This document shows positions 1-7,244 of a stretch of 11,767 bases of DNA, one piece after another. The notes below the pieces were generated by a model. It was not told the DNA's origin. It saw only the letters and a program-made list of their open reading frames with translations, and did not search any database. Every line of letters starts with the position of its first letter. Position 1 is the first letter of the stretch. The DNA comes from Nostocaceae cyanobacterium CSSed10_463m (GTDB taxonomy: Bacteria; Cyanobacteriota; Cyanobacteriia; Cyanobacteriales; Nostocaceae). Location: positions 1 to 11,767 of the forward strand of contig PWQB01000574.1 in NCBI GenBank assembly GCA_003556955.1, written 5' to 3'. A program made the position numbers and the translations under genes.

Positions 1-310
1 CGTTTTCAACTCGTTTTAACGTTTGTTGCAAGACCTGAGATTGAACCGATTTTAGATCAGGATTAGTCCTTTTGGCTTCGGTTAAGGATTTGCATTGACT
101 AGCGTAGGTGGGACGGGGAGTATCGGACTGAATGATGTATTCACATCGGAGGGAACAAGCATTAACCTGACAACTGCGAGACTGATACCAATCTTTACGT
201 TCACGCAAAGCATAGTTATAGACTCGACGATTAATTTCAAGCCATTGCTCAAAAGTATTTGATTGTTTTCGAGTTGGTTTGAGTTTAAACTCGTAGGTCA
301 GGTTAAACAT
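1..310 (-). CDS. tnpB: RNA-guided nuclease / transposon protein TnpB (OrfB), N-terminal part, truncated by window edge
   Basis: Reading from the ATG at 310 gives 103 uninterrupted residues beginning MFNLTYEFKLKPTRKQ. This is the typical N-terminal OrfB_IS605 (helix-turn-helix-like) signature, followed by a NRRVYNYALRERK-type stretch also typical of cyanobacterial TnpB. The visible part corresponds to roughly the first quarter of a protein usually near 400 residues. The RuvC and zinc-finger domains, and therefore activity, cannot be judged. TnpB proteins are omega-RNA-guided DNA nucleases that promote retention of IS200/IS605 elements. The start is firm: an AGGAGGTGA ribosome site lies 8 nt upstream. 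The frame is open throughout, unlike the second tnpB in this window, so this copy may be functional. Confidence 0.85.
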   Translation of the reverse strand, partial: MFNLTYEFKLKPTRKQSNTFEQWLEINRRVYNYALRERKDWYQSRSCQVNACSLRCEYIIQSDTPRPTYASQCKSLTEAKRTNPDLKSVQSQVLQQTLKRVEN

Positions 311-315
311 TTTTA

Positions 316-343
316 TCACCTCCTGGCGACGTTATACATTATA
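316..343 (-). promoter_or_regulatory. Promoter -10 and very strong Shine-Dalgarno of tnpB
   Basis: On the minus strand a perfect TATAAT (343-338) lies about 28 nt before the start codon. AGGAGGTGA (324-316) follows with 8 nt spacing, a nine-base complement to the 16S anti-SD. The -35 is poor (CTTTCA at 17 nt spacing). The SD is by far the strongest in the window. That points to a short-leader, efficiently translated message from inside the element. Confidence 0.5.
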
Positions 344-391
344 TTTACCTAACACTAGAATGAAAGATAAAAAAATGAAATGCTCAAATAA

Positions 392-442
392 AAAGCCGTC
401 CTAAAAGCGGCGCACTGAGCTTGCCGAAGTGGACGGGGCTTT
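392..442 (-). repeat. Left-end subterminal hairpin of IS element 1, with enlarged loop
   Basis: The arms AAAGCCGTCC (392-401) and GGACGGGGCTTT (431-442) pair with a two-base bulge. The second element has the same stem (7306-7332) with a 5 nt loop. Here the loop is 29 nt, exactly 24 nt longer. Such imperfect hairpins are the structures recognised by Y1 transposases in this family. Confidence 0.65.
407..430. repeat. Probable 24 bp dispersed repeat inserted in the IS hairpin loop
   Basis: The segment contains CGCACTGAGCTTGCCGAAGT, a motif I recall as widespread in Nostocales genomes. Removing 24 nt restores a loop of the same size as in the second element. The exact edges are uncertain. Confidence 0.45.
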
Positions 443-504
443 AAACCCACTATTTTCGGTAACGCCGCATAGTTTAGATTACCGAGGGTAGTGAGACAAA
501 TGTT

Positions 505-951
505 TTAGCTATTCGACTTAACATTCAAAGCATATTCTTTAAACCTTTCTAAGTCAGCTTGAATAGTAGACTCAACTACCCTACCTAAAAACAAATTATC
601 CATAATTTTGCCAATCAGCCCCGGAATAGCATAGGAAATAGTCATTTTAACAATGCTACTACCGTGGCGATCATAAAAGCGAATGGCTCCCTGATTCGGT
701 AAACCATCAACAGATTCCCATTGAATAATTTGCTGTTTGATAACTTTCAGCATCCGGGATTGCCATTTAAATTCCAGACCATTAGTGCTGAGTTTCCATA
801 GAGATATATCGGGATTTTCTGGCGAAATCTTCACCGAATCAATCCACTTCATCCAACGGGGCATTTGCTCTAAATCAGACCAAAGACCCCATACTAATTC
901 TATGGGAGCTTCTACTTCAATCTGCACACTATGCTCTAACCACTCTGCCAT
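505..951 (-). CDS. SRPBCC-fold (cyclase/dehydrase, START-like) protein downstream of crtQ
   Basis: The product has 148 residues with the hallmarks of the polyketide cyclase/dehydrase (SRPBCC) family. It opens with a strand of the VQIEVEAPIELVW type, then the helical WSDLEQMPRWMKWI motif. A central beta region with paired aromatic residues follows, and a long C-terminal helix (about 120-143). No signal peptide or membrane span is present. These folds form a hydrophobic pocket for lipid-like ligands. The gene follows crtQ with a 42 nt gap and an AAGGAAGAAG ribosome site, so co-transcription is likely. From memory, the same neighbour pair exists in Synechocystis (slr0940-slr0941). A role in binding or handling carotenoid intermediates is inference from context; no catalytic residues can be assigned. 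Confidence 0.82.
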   Translation of the reverse strand: MAEWLEHSVQIEVEAPIELVWGLWSDLEQMPRWMKWIDSVKISPENPDISLWKLSTNGLEFKWQSRMLKVIKQQIIQWESVDGLPNQGAIRFYDRHGSSIVKMTISYAIPGLIGKIMDNLFLGRVVESTIQADLERFKEYALNVKSNS

Positions 952-993
952 TTTCTTCTTCCTTTCCTTGGTTTGTGTGCTTAGTGCGGTTGG

Positions 994-2433
994 TTATTTC
1001 TTGACATTCTCTAAAATTACTTTTGCCGCACGCCGTCCAGATATAGTTGCTCCTTCCATGCTGTCAATGTAATCTTGCTGAGTGTAACTACCGGCTAAAA
1101 AGAAATTATCCACTGGAGTTTTTTGGTTAGGACGGTAAGGGTCCATTCCTGGTGCTTCCCGGTAAAGTGATTTAGCGAGTTTCACGACACTATACCAAGT
1201 CATATTCAGTTCTCTGGATGAGGGGAACAGTTCATGAACTTGTTTAAGTACGTGTTGCGCGATCGCCTCATTACTTTGTTTAATAAAAGGATCTCCAGGT
1301 GTGAGTACTAGCTGTAACAATGATCCTTCTCCTGGGCGATAATAATCACTGGGACTAGCCAAAGCCAAATCAGCGAAACAAGAAAAATCAGCATCGGCGG
1401 TATAGAGTAAATTATCTATCCCTGCCGCATGATTTAGCTGTTTGCGTTGCGCTTCATCTTGCAGTTCTGTCACCCAGCCATCAAATCTTAGCTGTACTGT
1501 GGCGACTGGTACAGCATCCAACTTATAAATATTGTCAAATTCTGACCACTTACGCCACTCTTGGGGTAAAATTCGCTGAATGCCTGGGACATCACAAGCA
1601 AAAACGTAAGCATCAGCCGTAATAATTTCTGTGGTGTCACCTTCAGCAACTGCTATACCAGTGACGTGAGTTTTCTCGCCTGATTCGGTAAATTGAATTT
1701 CCCGGACTTGGCGACGGGTATGAATTTGAGTTCCTCTAGCTTCTAAATATTTCAGGATAGGCTGGTGCAAATACTCATTAGGGGAACCTTCCAGCATTCG
1801 CATAATTGAAGCTTCAGTTTTAGATGCAAAAAACTGGAAGATTGTCAACATACAACGGGCAGAAATATTGTCACAATCAATAAATCCCAAAGCATAAGCA
1901 ATGGGATTCCACATTCGTTTAATACTACCCTCACTACCACCATGACTGCGGAACCATTGAGCAAAGCTAACTTTATCTAAGCTGCGGATAGTTTTCATTG
2001 CCCCGTCAAAGTCTACCAACCCCCGGACTATGGGACTAGTACCCAAGGCGATCGCATTTTGTAGTTTATCTTGTAATGATAATTGAGAAGTAGTAAAAAA
2101 TGCCTTTAATCCATTGAAAGGCGCACCCGTAAAGAAGCGAAAATCTAATGTCCCAGTGCGCCCTCCTTTATTAATAAAGGTGTGGGTATGTTCTTTCAGG
2201 CGTAAATTGGACAAAGCCCCTACTTTTTCCATTAAATCAAATAGCTGGTAGTAGCACCCAAAAAATACGTGCAACCCCATTTCAATATGATTGCCGTCAT
2301 CATCAACCCAACTGCTGACTTTACCACCAACAAATGGACGGGACTCAAAAATTTGGACTTCACAACCAGCATCAGCCAAATCTACTGCGGTTGCTAGCCC
2401 AGCCAGTCCCGCACCCACTATTGCAACACGCAT
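994..2433 (-). CDS. crtQ: 9,9'-di-cis-zeta-carotene desaturase (plant-type Zds/CrtQ)
   Basis: This 479-residue FAD enzyme converts zeta-carotene via neurosporene to a lycopene isomer. It is membrane-associated and needs a quinone-type electron acceptor in the family. The N-terminus has the dinucleotide-binding GAGLAGL (7-13) with the ribose-binding Glu30 ([11 protein letters not shown]). It continues with [19 protein letters not shown], a signature of the plant/cyanobacterial CrtP-CrtQ amine-oxidase-like group and not of bacterial CrtI. The C-terminal FAD motif [19 protein letters not shown] lies near residues 443-463. GLHVFFGCY and the overall length fit CrtQ/Zds better than phytoene desaturase CrtP. 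The ATG at 2433 has an AAAAGG ribosome site. A TACAAT -10-like box lies about 35 nt upstream (2471-2466) without a convincing -35. The SRPBCC gene follows on the same strand. Confidence 0.93.
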   Translation of the reverse strand: MRVAIVGAGLAGLATAVDLADAGCEVQIFESRPFVGGKVSSWVDDDGNHIEMGLHVFFGCYYQLFDLMEKVGALSNLRLKEHTHTFINKGGRTGTLDFRFFTGAPFNGLKAFFTTSQLSLQDKLQNAIALGTSPIVRGLVDFDGAMKTIRSLDKVSFAQWFRSHGGSEGSIKRMWNPIAYALGFIDCDNISARCMLTIFQFFASKTEASIMRMLEGSPNEYLHQPILKYLEARGTQIHTRRQVREIQFTESGEKTHVTGIAVAEGDTTEIITADAYVFACDVPGIQRILPQEWRKWSEFDNIYKLDAVPVATVQLRFDGWVTELQDEAQRKQLNHAAGIDNLLYTADADFSCFADLALASPSDYYRPGEGSLLQLVLTPGDPFIKQSNEAIAQHVLKQVHELFPSSRELNMTWYSVVKLAKSLYREAPGMDPYRPNQKTPVDNFFLAGSYTQQDYIDSMEGATISGRRAAKVILENVKK

Positions 2434-2592
2434 GATTCCATCTTACCTTTTCAGTTTCTTTACAGATTGTAACTGTGTTGGTGTCGGAATTGGCTAATTA
2501 TTGCCTTAGTCTTATCCATAAATCTTCTTTAATTTCTGCAAGCCGCACAAAGGTCGTCTCTTTAGTTGTAAAGCTAATTCGGCACTAATCAA

Positions 2593-2610
2593 GTAGTGGT
2601 AGTGGTAGTT
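2593..2610. repeat. Short hexamer microsatellite (GTAGTG, three units)
   Basis: Two perfect GTAGTG units and one GTAGTT lie just downstream of the small ribbon-helix-helix gene. No function is evident; they may be replication slippage products. Confidence 0.5.
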
Positions 2611-2628
2611 ATTGGCAAAACTAGATTT

Positions 2629-2799
2629 TCACTTGTTTGCTTCCTTGTTGTCATCTGATACAGGTAACCCTCTAATCAGTTCGCGAATTACATCTGTTGC
2701 AGGTCTACCCGTTTGCTGACAGTATTTTTCGAGTTTTTCCGCTTCTTTGGTTGCTAAATTGACAGTTATACGTTTTACGGCCCATTTTTTATTAGTCAT
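2629..2799 (-). CDS. Small ribbon-helix-helix (CopG/Arc-like) DNA-binding protein
   Basis: The frame encodes 56 residues starting MTNKKWAVKRITVNLATKEA. Its layout is that of a ribbon-helix-helix domain. A basic beta strand (VKRITVNLA, about 8-16) would contact DNA. Helix A follows (about 17-30, KEAEKLEKYCQQTG), then a turn and helix B (about 33-45, ATDVIRELIRGL). It ends in a charged tail. Such proteins bind DNA as dimers and serve as antitoxins, plasmid copy-number regulators or local repressors. No toxin-like partner adjoins it: crtQ is about 200 bp downstream and upstream is a gene-free stretch. A start two codons earlier (ATG at 2805, adding Met-Ile) is also in frame. Neither start has a clear ribosome site, so the choice follows where domain homology begins. 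Confidence 0.75.
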   Translation of the reverse strand: MTNKKWAVKRITVNLATKEAEKLEKYCQQTGRPATDVIRELIRGLPVSDDNKEANK

Positions 2800-3665
2800 T
2801 ATCATGCTATCTGCTGTATGTTAACACCATCAAAAAGAACAATTAACTCAAGATTAAGAGGATAAGATTATCAGAGTTTGTGTCAAGAAACAAGCAATGT
2901 CACAAGAGATAAAAAATTCATCTTTATCAAAAGTGTTGATCATTGCCCAATAAAATATAAAAATAGAATTACCATTGTGGCAATAGATATATCGCACACT
3001 CTCTGGTAAATGCAGTTACACCACTAAGGTGTTTGTCCAAGGCTGACATTCTTGATAAATTAGCTGAGAATTTTTCTTTTTATCTGTGGATAATAGCTTG
3101 TTTAAAGTCAAAATTGGTTTTATTCATCATCTTCATGAAATGGTTTGACGCATAAGATTGTTTTTCATCCTTATTTGCCCACGGACTTGATAAATTTCCT
3201 AGAACTTTGTCTCCATAGGAAGTTGAGCTAGTGAGAATTTATGAATATATGCCTCATGAAATCAGATCCATCTGCTTTGTTAATAAGTTTCCTTGTCAAG
3301 GAATGCGTACTTATTTTTTTTCTTGTACGGCTATTATAACCATGAATTTTATACTTTAAATAAACTTTATGAAGTGTTGATTTGAGCTAAAATTTATTCT
3401 TTACAAAAAAAACATAAAAAACATCTATAATTTCTCAAGTTTTACTTAATTCTGGAAAAATTTTATGCAAGTAGAATTGATAGAAACTAAAATATGTTGA
3501 TTTTTTACTGGAGTATTCCACGGTTTTTACGCAATTTAATTACCTCAAATGGTCAAGCAAATTAGATGATATTACACGTACTTTATGAAATTATGATAAA
3601 GTAGCGAATATCATCCGCCCCAAAGTTCTAAAGCATGATCTCAAGATTTGCCTCTGTCAAGAATA

Positions 3666-3696
3666 GGGTGTTGGGCTTAGGGGTTAGGGTGTAGGG
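3666..3696 (+). other. G-quadruplex-capable G-run cluster
   Basis: Five runs of at least three G occur within 31 bases: 3666-3668, 3673-3675, 3680-3683, 3687-3689 and 3694-3696. They are separated by loops of 3-4 nt (TGTT, CTTA, TTA, TGTA). This satisfies the usual G3+N1-7 folding rule with one spare run. It is isolated in an otherwise AT-rich gap. Confidence 0.6.
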
Positions 3697-3722
3697 AATT
3701 TGTGGTGAGTTAGCAAGTTATT

Positions 3723-3764
3723 AGGGTTTTACGCTATCTGGAACTAACGAACCCCTAAAACCCT
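3723..3764. repeat. Inverted repeat with 9 bp perfect arms
   Basis: AGGGTTTTA (3723-3731) is mirrored by TAAAACCCT (3756-3764) across a 24 nt loop. It lies just after the G-run cluster. The long loop and missing T tract make a terminator unlikely. Confidence 0.45.
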
Positions 3765-3983
3765 TACCAGTCAGTCAATTAAAATAACTTTACATGACTT
3801 ACCATAGTGGAATAGATGTTCACTGACATACTTACTGCCGTGACATAGCTAATTTTGTGTATAAGCATAAATATTGTGGGGTAAGCTGCTGATCCCCCCA
3901 GACTAGGCAAGATACCGGTTCCACAAGAGAAACATAATGCACTAAATATATTGAGGATAGGGAACAGGGTTTTAAAGATTTCA

Positions 3984-4032
3984 CGTTGACGGTTGAAGGT
4001 TGACGGTTAACAGTCATCGGTCAACAGTTAAC
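3984..4032. repeat. Degenerate heptanucleotide tandem array (STRR type)
   Basis: Seven consecutive 7-mers stay in register: CGTTGAC, GGTTGAA, GGTTGAC, GGTTAAC, AGTCATC, GGTCAAC, AGTTAAC. Heptamer arrays of this kind are characteristic of heterocystous cyanobacteria. A 61-residue minus-strand frame starting within it is an artefact of the repeat. Confidence 0.65.
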
Positions 4033-4077
4033 AGATGCGGGGCGGCTATCCCGGACATCTCGTAGAAGTAAGCAGGT

Positions 4078-4099
4078 GGGGGAAGTTCATACTTCCCCC
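4078..4099. terminator. Strong hairpin downstream of the 546-residue gene
   Basis: GGGGGAAGT (4078-4086) and ACTTCCCCC (4091-4099) form a perfect 9 bp stem with a TCAT loop, 25 bases after the stop codon of the minus-strand gene. There is no U tract on the minus-strand side. It may end or stabilise the transcript without being a canonical intrinsic terminator. Confidence 0.45.
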
Positions 4100-4123
4100 T
4101 GTTTTCGTTCGGCTACGCTGATG

Positions 4124-5764
4124 TTAAATTTCTGGCATAAGTTGGAGCGTACCCAGACCTAATTCTTGAGGTGAAAGCGCTCGCGTCTCAAACAAAGCCA
4201 TCATATCTCGCAATTGAGGATTACCACGGGAGGCTCCTGTGAGTCCTTTGGCAATAATTAAGCCACAGTAGCCCTTGGTCTTTTTACAGCGCTGATTCCA
4301 TTTTTTGCGGGCTTCTATATGAGTAGGATCATCATCTAAAAATTCGCCGAATAAGAATAACTCATCATCTTCAGTTTGCAACAAACCCAAATCATAGCGA
4401 TCGCCATCAAAAGGATCTGTCCCTGGATTAAAACAAATTGACTTGAGTCCACCGGCGGCGACAATATTTTCAATGACAGTTTTAGCCTTGGGTCGTGAGG
4501 TTTGAATTAAAATCACTGGTAATCCGTCACCGACTTTTGATATTTCACCAGGTTGATGAGTTTGAACGCCTTGACGCAAAGATTCCAGGGTTTCCCACGA
4601 GATGACTCCCAGGCTGAGAAAGGAATCTTCTGGGATCAAATCATCCCGCAAAGGAGGAAAATCAGATAAATCTTCCTCTTCCATATCCATTTCGTGAAGA
4701 TCAAAACCTGCCATTTCCTCTAATTCTGCTGCTAACTGCGGCATAGTGGAGACAGTCACAGATAAAGATTGAGTTGATTCTGACTCAGATTCTGGCAAAG
4801 AAAGGCGATAGCTACGGCTCAGGTGAGGAAAAGTTTCGCTATTCAACTGGCTGTGATAATCGCGGATAAAACGGCTGAGACTTTCTAAAGCAACAAGGAC
4901 TGTCAGCGCCTCTTCTTCATACAAAACAGAGCGCAGTCCTTCTAAAGGATGAATATTACCAAAAGTTGGCTCAATTTCCGATAGGGGCAGGTCGGCTAAA
5001 TCTTCATCTTCGTCTATATCATCTTCGTCCATCTCATCTTCACGGTCAAAAGTCAGAAATAGACAATCTTGTTGGAGGAATGCTGCTTCTAAATGTGCTT
5101 GGGATTCATCATCCTCTAGAACTGCGGCTCGAAACTGCTTGAGAGAATCCTCAGAGCGATACAATAAAATTCCGTACTCTATCCCTAGCATCCCCATAAT
5201 AGAGGCGTAGAGTGTCCCCACATCCCAGCGATTAATTTCTATTGATAAAATTTGCTGTTCTTCTAAAAATTCCCAAGGTGCAGACCGCCAAAGAGCCAAG
5301 GCTTGATCGTGCAGTGCTTGTGCATACTGGGGAGGTAAATCGGGTACTTGATTATCCAGAATTTCTGTAAACCCACGAAAAAGCTCATCAATTAAGGGTA
5401 ATTCTGGAACGTAATCTATGGTAATATCCAAATCTTGGAGTACACCACGCAAGTAAAACTGAATTTCCCGGTCTTTGACTACAATCTTTTGGGGTCTAGC
5501 GGGTTTACCAGGACTATTAGGATGTTCCATTGCCCGCATCAAAGTGCGAACAATTGCTTCTGGGCCTGTTTCAGAAGATACCACGTCCATTCCACGAACA
5601 ACACCCTGTGAACCATCTACCCAAAGAATACATTCATCCTGAGACTGTAATTCTGCATCCTGATTTGGTGATGATAACATCGGACGGCGATCGCCCTCCC
5701 ATACAGAAGGAATTTGAGTTAATGTCTTCAACCGACGACTGGTAGAGCGATTAAAACTTGTCAT
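4124..5764 (-). CDS. Conserved cyanobacterial protein of unknown function, acidic, 546 residues
   Basis: I do not recognise a biochemical function. Residues about 40-215 form a compact region (DECILWVDGSQGVVRGMDVV, then ARPQKIVVKDREIQFYLRGVL) that I recall as conserved across cyanobacteria, possibly what databases call DUF6930. A strongly acidic linker follows (240-257), rich in Asp and Glu. A second acidic or Ser-rich segment covers about 323-380 (SESESESTQS, EEEDLSDF). A C-terminal domain (about 413-546) contains VILIQTSRPKAKTVIENIV, a DGDRYDLGLLQ motif and an ARKKWNQRCKKTKGYCGLIIAKG stretch. No signal peptide or membrane helix is visible, so a cytoplasmic location is likely. The ATG at 5764 lacks a clear ribosome site; an in-frame Met29 is an alternative. 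The gene is divergent from the Fe-S carrier gene across a 330 bp gap. Confidence 0.8.
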   Translation of the reverse strand: MTSFNRSTSRRLKTLTQIPSVWEGDRRPMLSSPNQDAELQSQDECILWVDGSQGVVRGMDVVSSETGPEAIVRTLMRAMEHPNSPGKPARPQKIVVKDREIQFYLRGVLQDLDITIDYVPELPLIDELFRGFTEILDNQVPDLPPQYAQALHDQALALWRSAPWEFLEEQQILSIEINRWDVGTLYASIMGMLGIEYGILLYRSEDSLKQFRAAVLEDDESQAHLEAAFLQQDCLFLTFDREDEMDEDDIDEDEDLADLPLSEIEPTFGNIHPLEGLRSVLYEEEALTVLVALESLSRFIRDYHSQLNSETFPHLSRSYRLSLPESESESTQSLSVTVSTMPQLAAELEEMAGFDLHEMDMEEEDLSDFPPLRDDLIPEDSFLSLGVISWETLESLRQGVQTHQPGEISKVGDGLPVILIQTSRPKAKTVIENIVAAGGLKSICFNPGTDPFDGDRYDLGLLQTEDDELFLFGEFLDDDPTHIEARKKWNQRCKKTKGYCGLIIAKGLTGASRGNPQLRDMMALFETRALSPQELGLGTLQLMPEI

Positions 5765-5945
5765 AAAGTAGATTAGTCAAAAAGAAGCAATTTGGCAGTA
5801 AACTATGGGGAAGTAAGTAGTCTTGGAGAAAATCCTCCTGGCTACACCTGAAAAGTGGTTACAACTGGCGGTTGCCGTCAGGCTTAAAGTCCAAAAATAT
5901 AGAATCCTAAACACACCAAGTCTCTCAATTCTAGAATAAAAAGTT

Positions 5946-5974
5946 TTGCCTGCCTTTAACGGAGTGTTTACAAT
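5946..5974 (+). promoter_or_regulatory. Candidate promoter for the Fe-S carrier gene
   Basis: TTGCCT (5946-5951) and TACAAT (5969-5974) are separated by 17 bp. They match the -35 and -10 consensus at 4 and 5 of 6 positions. This would give a leader of about 110 nt before the ATG at 6095. The rest of the divergent gap (5765-6094) shows no gene or obvious operator; the 85-residue minus-strand frame there has no family features. Confidence 0.35.
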
Positions 5975-6094
5975 TTGGCAACTAATAATCTCAATATCGC
6001 TAGAATGAGAACAAAAATAAAAAGTGTGACCCACGGGTAATCAAACACCTCGCCCGGTTACAAGTTAAACCACTTAAGGAGTTGAAACGGCAAC

Positions 6095-6451
6095 ATGACA
6101 CAAGCAACTCAGTCCCAACAACGTGGAATTCAACTGAGCGAATCAGCATTACTTCAGGTAAAATCCTTGCAACAAAAGCAAGGACAGGAATTATGCCTCA
6201 GAGTAGGAGTTCGTCAAGGTGGTTGTTCTGGAATGTCTTACATGATGGACTTTGAAGACACCAGCAAGATCACCCCACAGGATGAAGTTTTTGATTACGA
6301 TGGCTTCAAAATTGTTTGCGATGGCAAAAGCTTATTATACCTCTATGGTTTAATGCTCGATTATAGCGATGCCATGATTGGTGGTGGTTTCCAATTCACT
6401 AACCCCAACGCAGCCCAGACCTGTGGTTGCGGTAAGTCATTTGGAGTTTGA
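6095..6451 (+). CDS. sufA: A-type iron-sulfur cluster carrier (SufA/IscA family)
   Basis: This is a 118-residue cytoplasmic protein that binds a Fe-S cluster or iron and passes it to target proteins. The three invariant cysteines are present: Cys44 in GGCSGMSY, and Cys110 and Cys112 in [10 protein letters not shown]. The cyanobacterial/plastid pattern [21 protein letters not shown] and [22 protein letters not shown] is intact. The length and SFGV terminus match the Synechocystis homologue as I recall it (Slr1417). The SufA versus IscA name cannot be settled from sequence alone. AAGGAG (6076-6081) precedes the ATG by 13 nt, slightly long. The stop codon is unusual: it is supplied by the right end of the IS element starting at 6448. 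The downstream TPR gene on the same strand was probably closer before that insertion. Confidence 0.93.
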   Translation: MTQATQSQQRGIQLSESALLQVKSLQQKQGQELCLRVGVRQGGCSGMSYMMDFEDTSKITPQDEVFDYDGFKIVCDGKSLLYLYGLMLDYSDAMIGGGFQFTNPNAAQTCGCGKSFGV

Positions 6452-6455
6452 CACT

Positions 6456-6476
6456 CTCCGCCCTATAAGTGCGGAG
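6456..6476 (-). repeat. Right-end subterminal hairpin of IS element 2
   Basis: CTCCGC (6456-6461) and GCGGAG (6471-6476) pair across a 9 nt loop, a few bases inside the TCAA right end. The TAG that would end the original tnpB frame lies in the loop (6465-6463). On the plus strand the hairpin follows the sufA stop codon by 4 nt and might affect its mRNA end, but no T tract follows. Confidence 0.7.
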
Positions 6477-6554
6477 ATTCTTCATTCATAGACCCAACTT
6501 GCTCATGCAGGATTTCTCCAGCATGAGTAGAGGTCGAATCTCCTGAAGCGTAAT

Positions 6555-6576
6555 GCCTCCGGCACGCTTCGCGAAC
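6555..6576. repeat. Dispersed small repeat no. 1 in the tnpB relic (about 20-22 bp)
   Basis: On the minus strand it starts GTTCGCGAAGCGTGC and ends CGGAGGC. The first 15 bases are identical to the repeat at 6914-6891. It separates WILDP from the conserved TnpB tail and shifts the frame, so the effective length is not a multiple of three (20 bp would restore the tail frame). Confidence 0.7.
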
Positions 6577-6890
6577 GGATCTAATATCCAAGTTCCGGTA
6601 TGCCCTACCGTACTTAAGGCTAATTTCAGAATATTGATAGCAGCATTCCAATCTCTATCCAACACAAATCCACATTCACAAACATGAGTCCTTGTTGATA
6701 GAGATTTTTTAACAATTGCACCACAGTTAGAGCATTCTTGTGAAGTGTAGGCAGAATTGACCGCAACAGTTATCCTGCCAAACTTCACAGAGAAATACTC
6801 TAACCATTTTCTGAATTGATACCAACCAGCATCATTAATAGATTTGGCGAGACAGTGATTTTTAACTAAATTTTTAATCCTCAAATCTAT

Positions 6891-6914
6891 GCGCTTCGCG
6901 CACGCTTCGCGAAC
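6891..6914. repeat. Dispersed small repeat no. 2 in the tnpB relic (24 bp)
   Basis: On the minus strand it starts GTTCGCGAAGCGTGC and ends GCGAAGCGC, containing two GCGAAGCG units. It keeps the reading frame and adds eight residues in the RuvC-II motif. Confidence 0.75.
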
Positions 6915-7244
6915 ATAGGCGACCAAATCGTGAGATTGGATTACGCAACGCGCTATTCTCTTAGCGTGTTCTTCACGTTGCCTACTTATTTTGAGGTGTA
7001 CTCGCCCTAACTTATTAATAGCTTTTTTGCGGTTAATAGAGCCTTTCTTTTTCCGAGAAACACGACGCTGATAAAACTTCAGGCGTTTCTCGCCTGTGCG
7101 ATAAAACCTTGGGTTAGGTTCACTATGTCCATTGCTGTCTGTGTAGAATTCTTTTAAGCCGACATCCAAGCCAATGGTTTTACCAGTGGGTTGAGACTCT
7201 ACTTTGTTGTCTGCACTAATCAGAAATTGAACATAATACCCAAC

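Larger units (their letters stand above)
1..458 (-). mobile_element. IS200/IS605-family element, tnpB-only type, left-end portion (continues past position 1)
   Basis: The element reads on the minus strand. From right to left it has a TTAC flank (positions 462-459), the presumed left end starting at 458, a subterminal hairpin (442-392), a promoter and ribosome site, and tnpB from 310 leftward. The left end closely matches that of the second element at 7347: both start shortly before TGGGT followed by TAAAGCCCC. No tnpA is seen here, so mobility would need a Y1 transposase from elsewhere. The boundary at 458 is inferred from the IS608-type rule that the element inserts just 3' of TTAC. The right end lies outside the window. 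Confidence 0.72.
2806..3831. other. AT-rich intergenic stretch without a recognisable gene
   Basis: All six frames are broken into short pieces with frequent stops. The longest tempting one is a 32-codon plus-strand frame from 3241 (starting MNICLMKSD) that has no usable ribosome site. Base composition up to about 3640 is clearly more AT-rich than the flanking genes, with A and T runs such as 3310-3320 and 3402-3420. A small hairpin (ACACC/GGTGT, 3018-3032) is present. The region may be a decayed gene or the long control region of the RHH gene; I cannot identify any parent sequence. The named structures at 3666 and 3723 are listed separately. Confidence 0.6.
6448..6600 (-). ncRNA. Possible relic omega-RNA (right-end element RNA)
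   Basis: In IS200/IS605 elements the guide RNA of TnpB comes from the 3' end of tnpB and the right end, with the guide just outside TCAA. Here the guide would read into the sufA 3' end (ACTCCAAATGACTTACC on the minus strand). The 5' boundary is arbitrary and a dispersed repeat interrupts the scaffold region, so function is doubtful. Confidence 0.22.

Noticed and set aside
3241..3339. 32-codon plus-strand frame with a hydrophobic C-terminal half
   Set aside because: It lacks a properly spaced ribosome site, lies in AT-rich DNA where hydrophobic frames arise by chance, and resembles nothing I know.
3832..4017. 61-residue minus-strand open frame
   Set aside because: Its first residues (MTVNRQPSTVN) are encoded by the degenerate heptamer array and the rest has no family features or ribosome site.
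5777..6034. 85-residue minus-strand open frame in the divergent gap
   Set aside because: It occupies the likely promoter region of sufA, has no ribosome site and has a composition unlike a folded protein.
6463..6651. Separate 62-residue minus-strand gene
   Set aside because: It is the frameshifted C-terminal tail of the tnpB relic (STSTHAGEILHEQV), not an independent gene.
6486..7169. Functional 227-residue transposase starting at TTG
   Set aside because: The frame continues upstream past that TTG to an in-frame stop made by an inserted repeat; it is a fragment of a pseudogene with the RuvC-II Glu lost.
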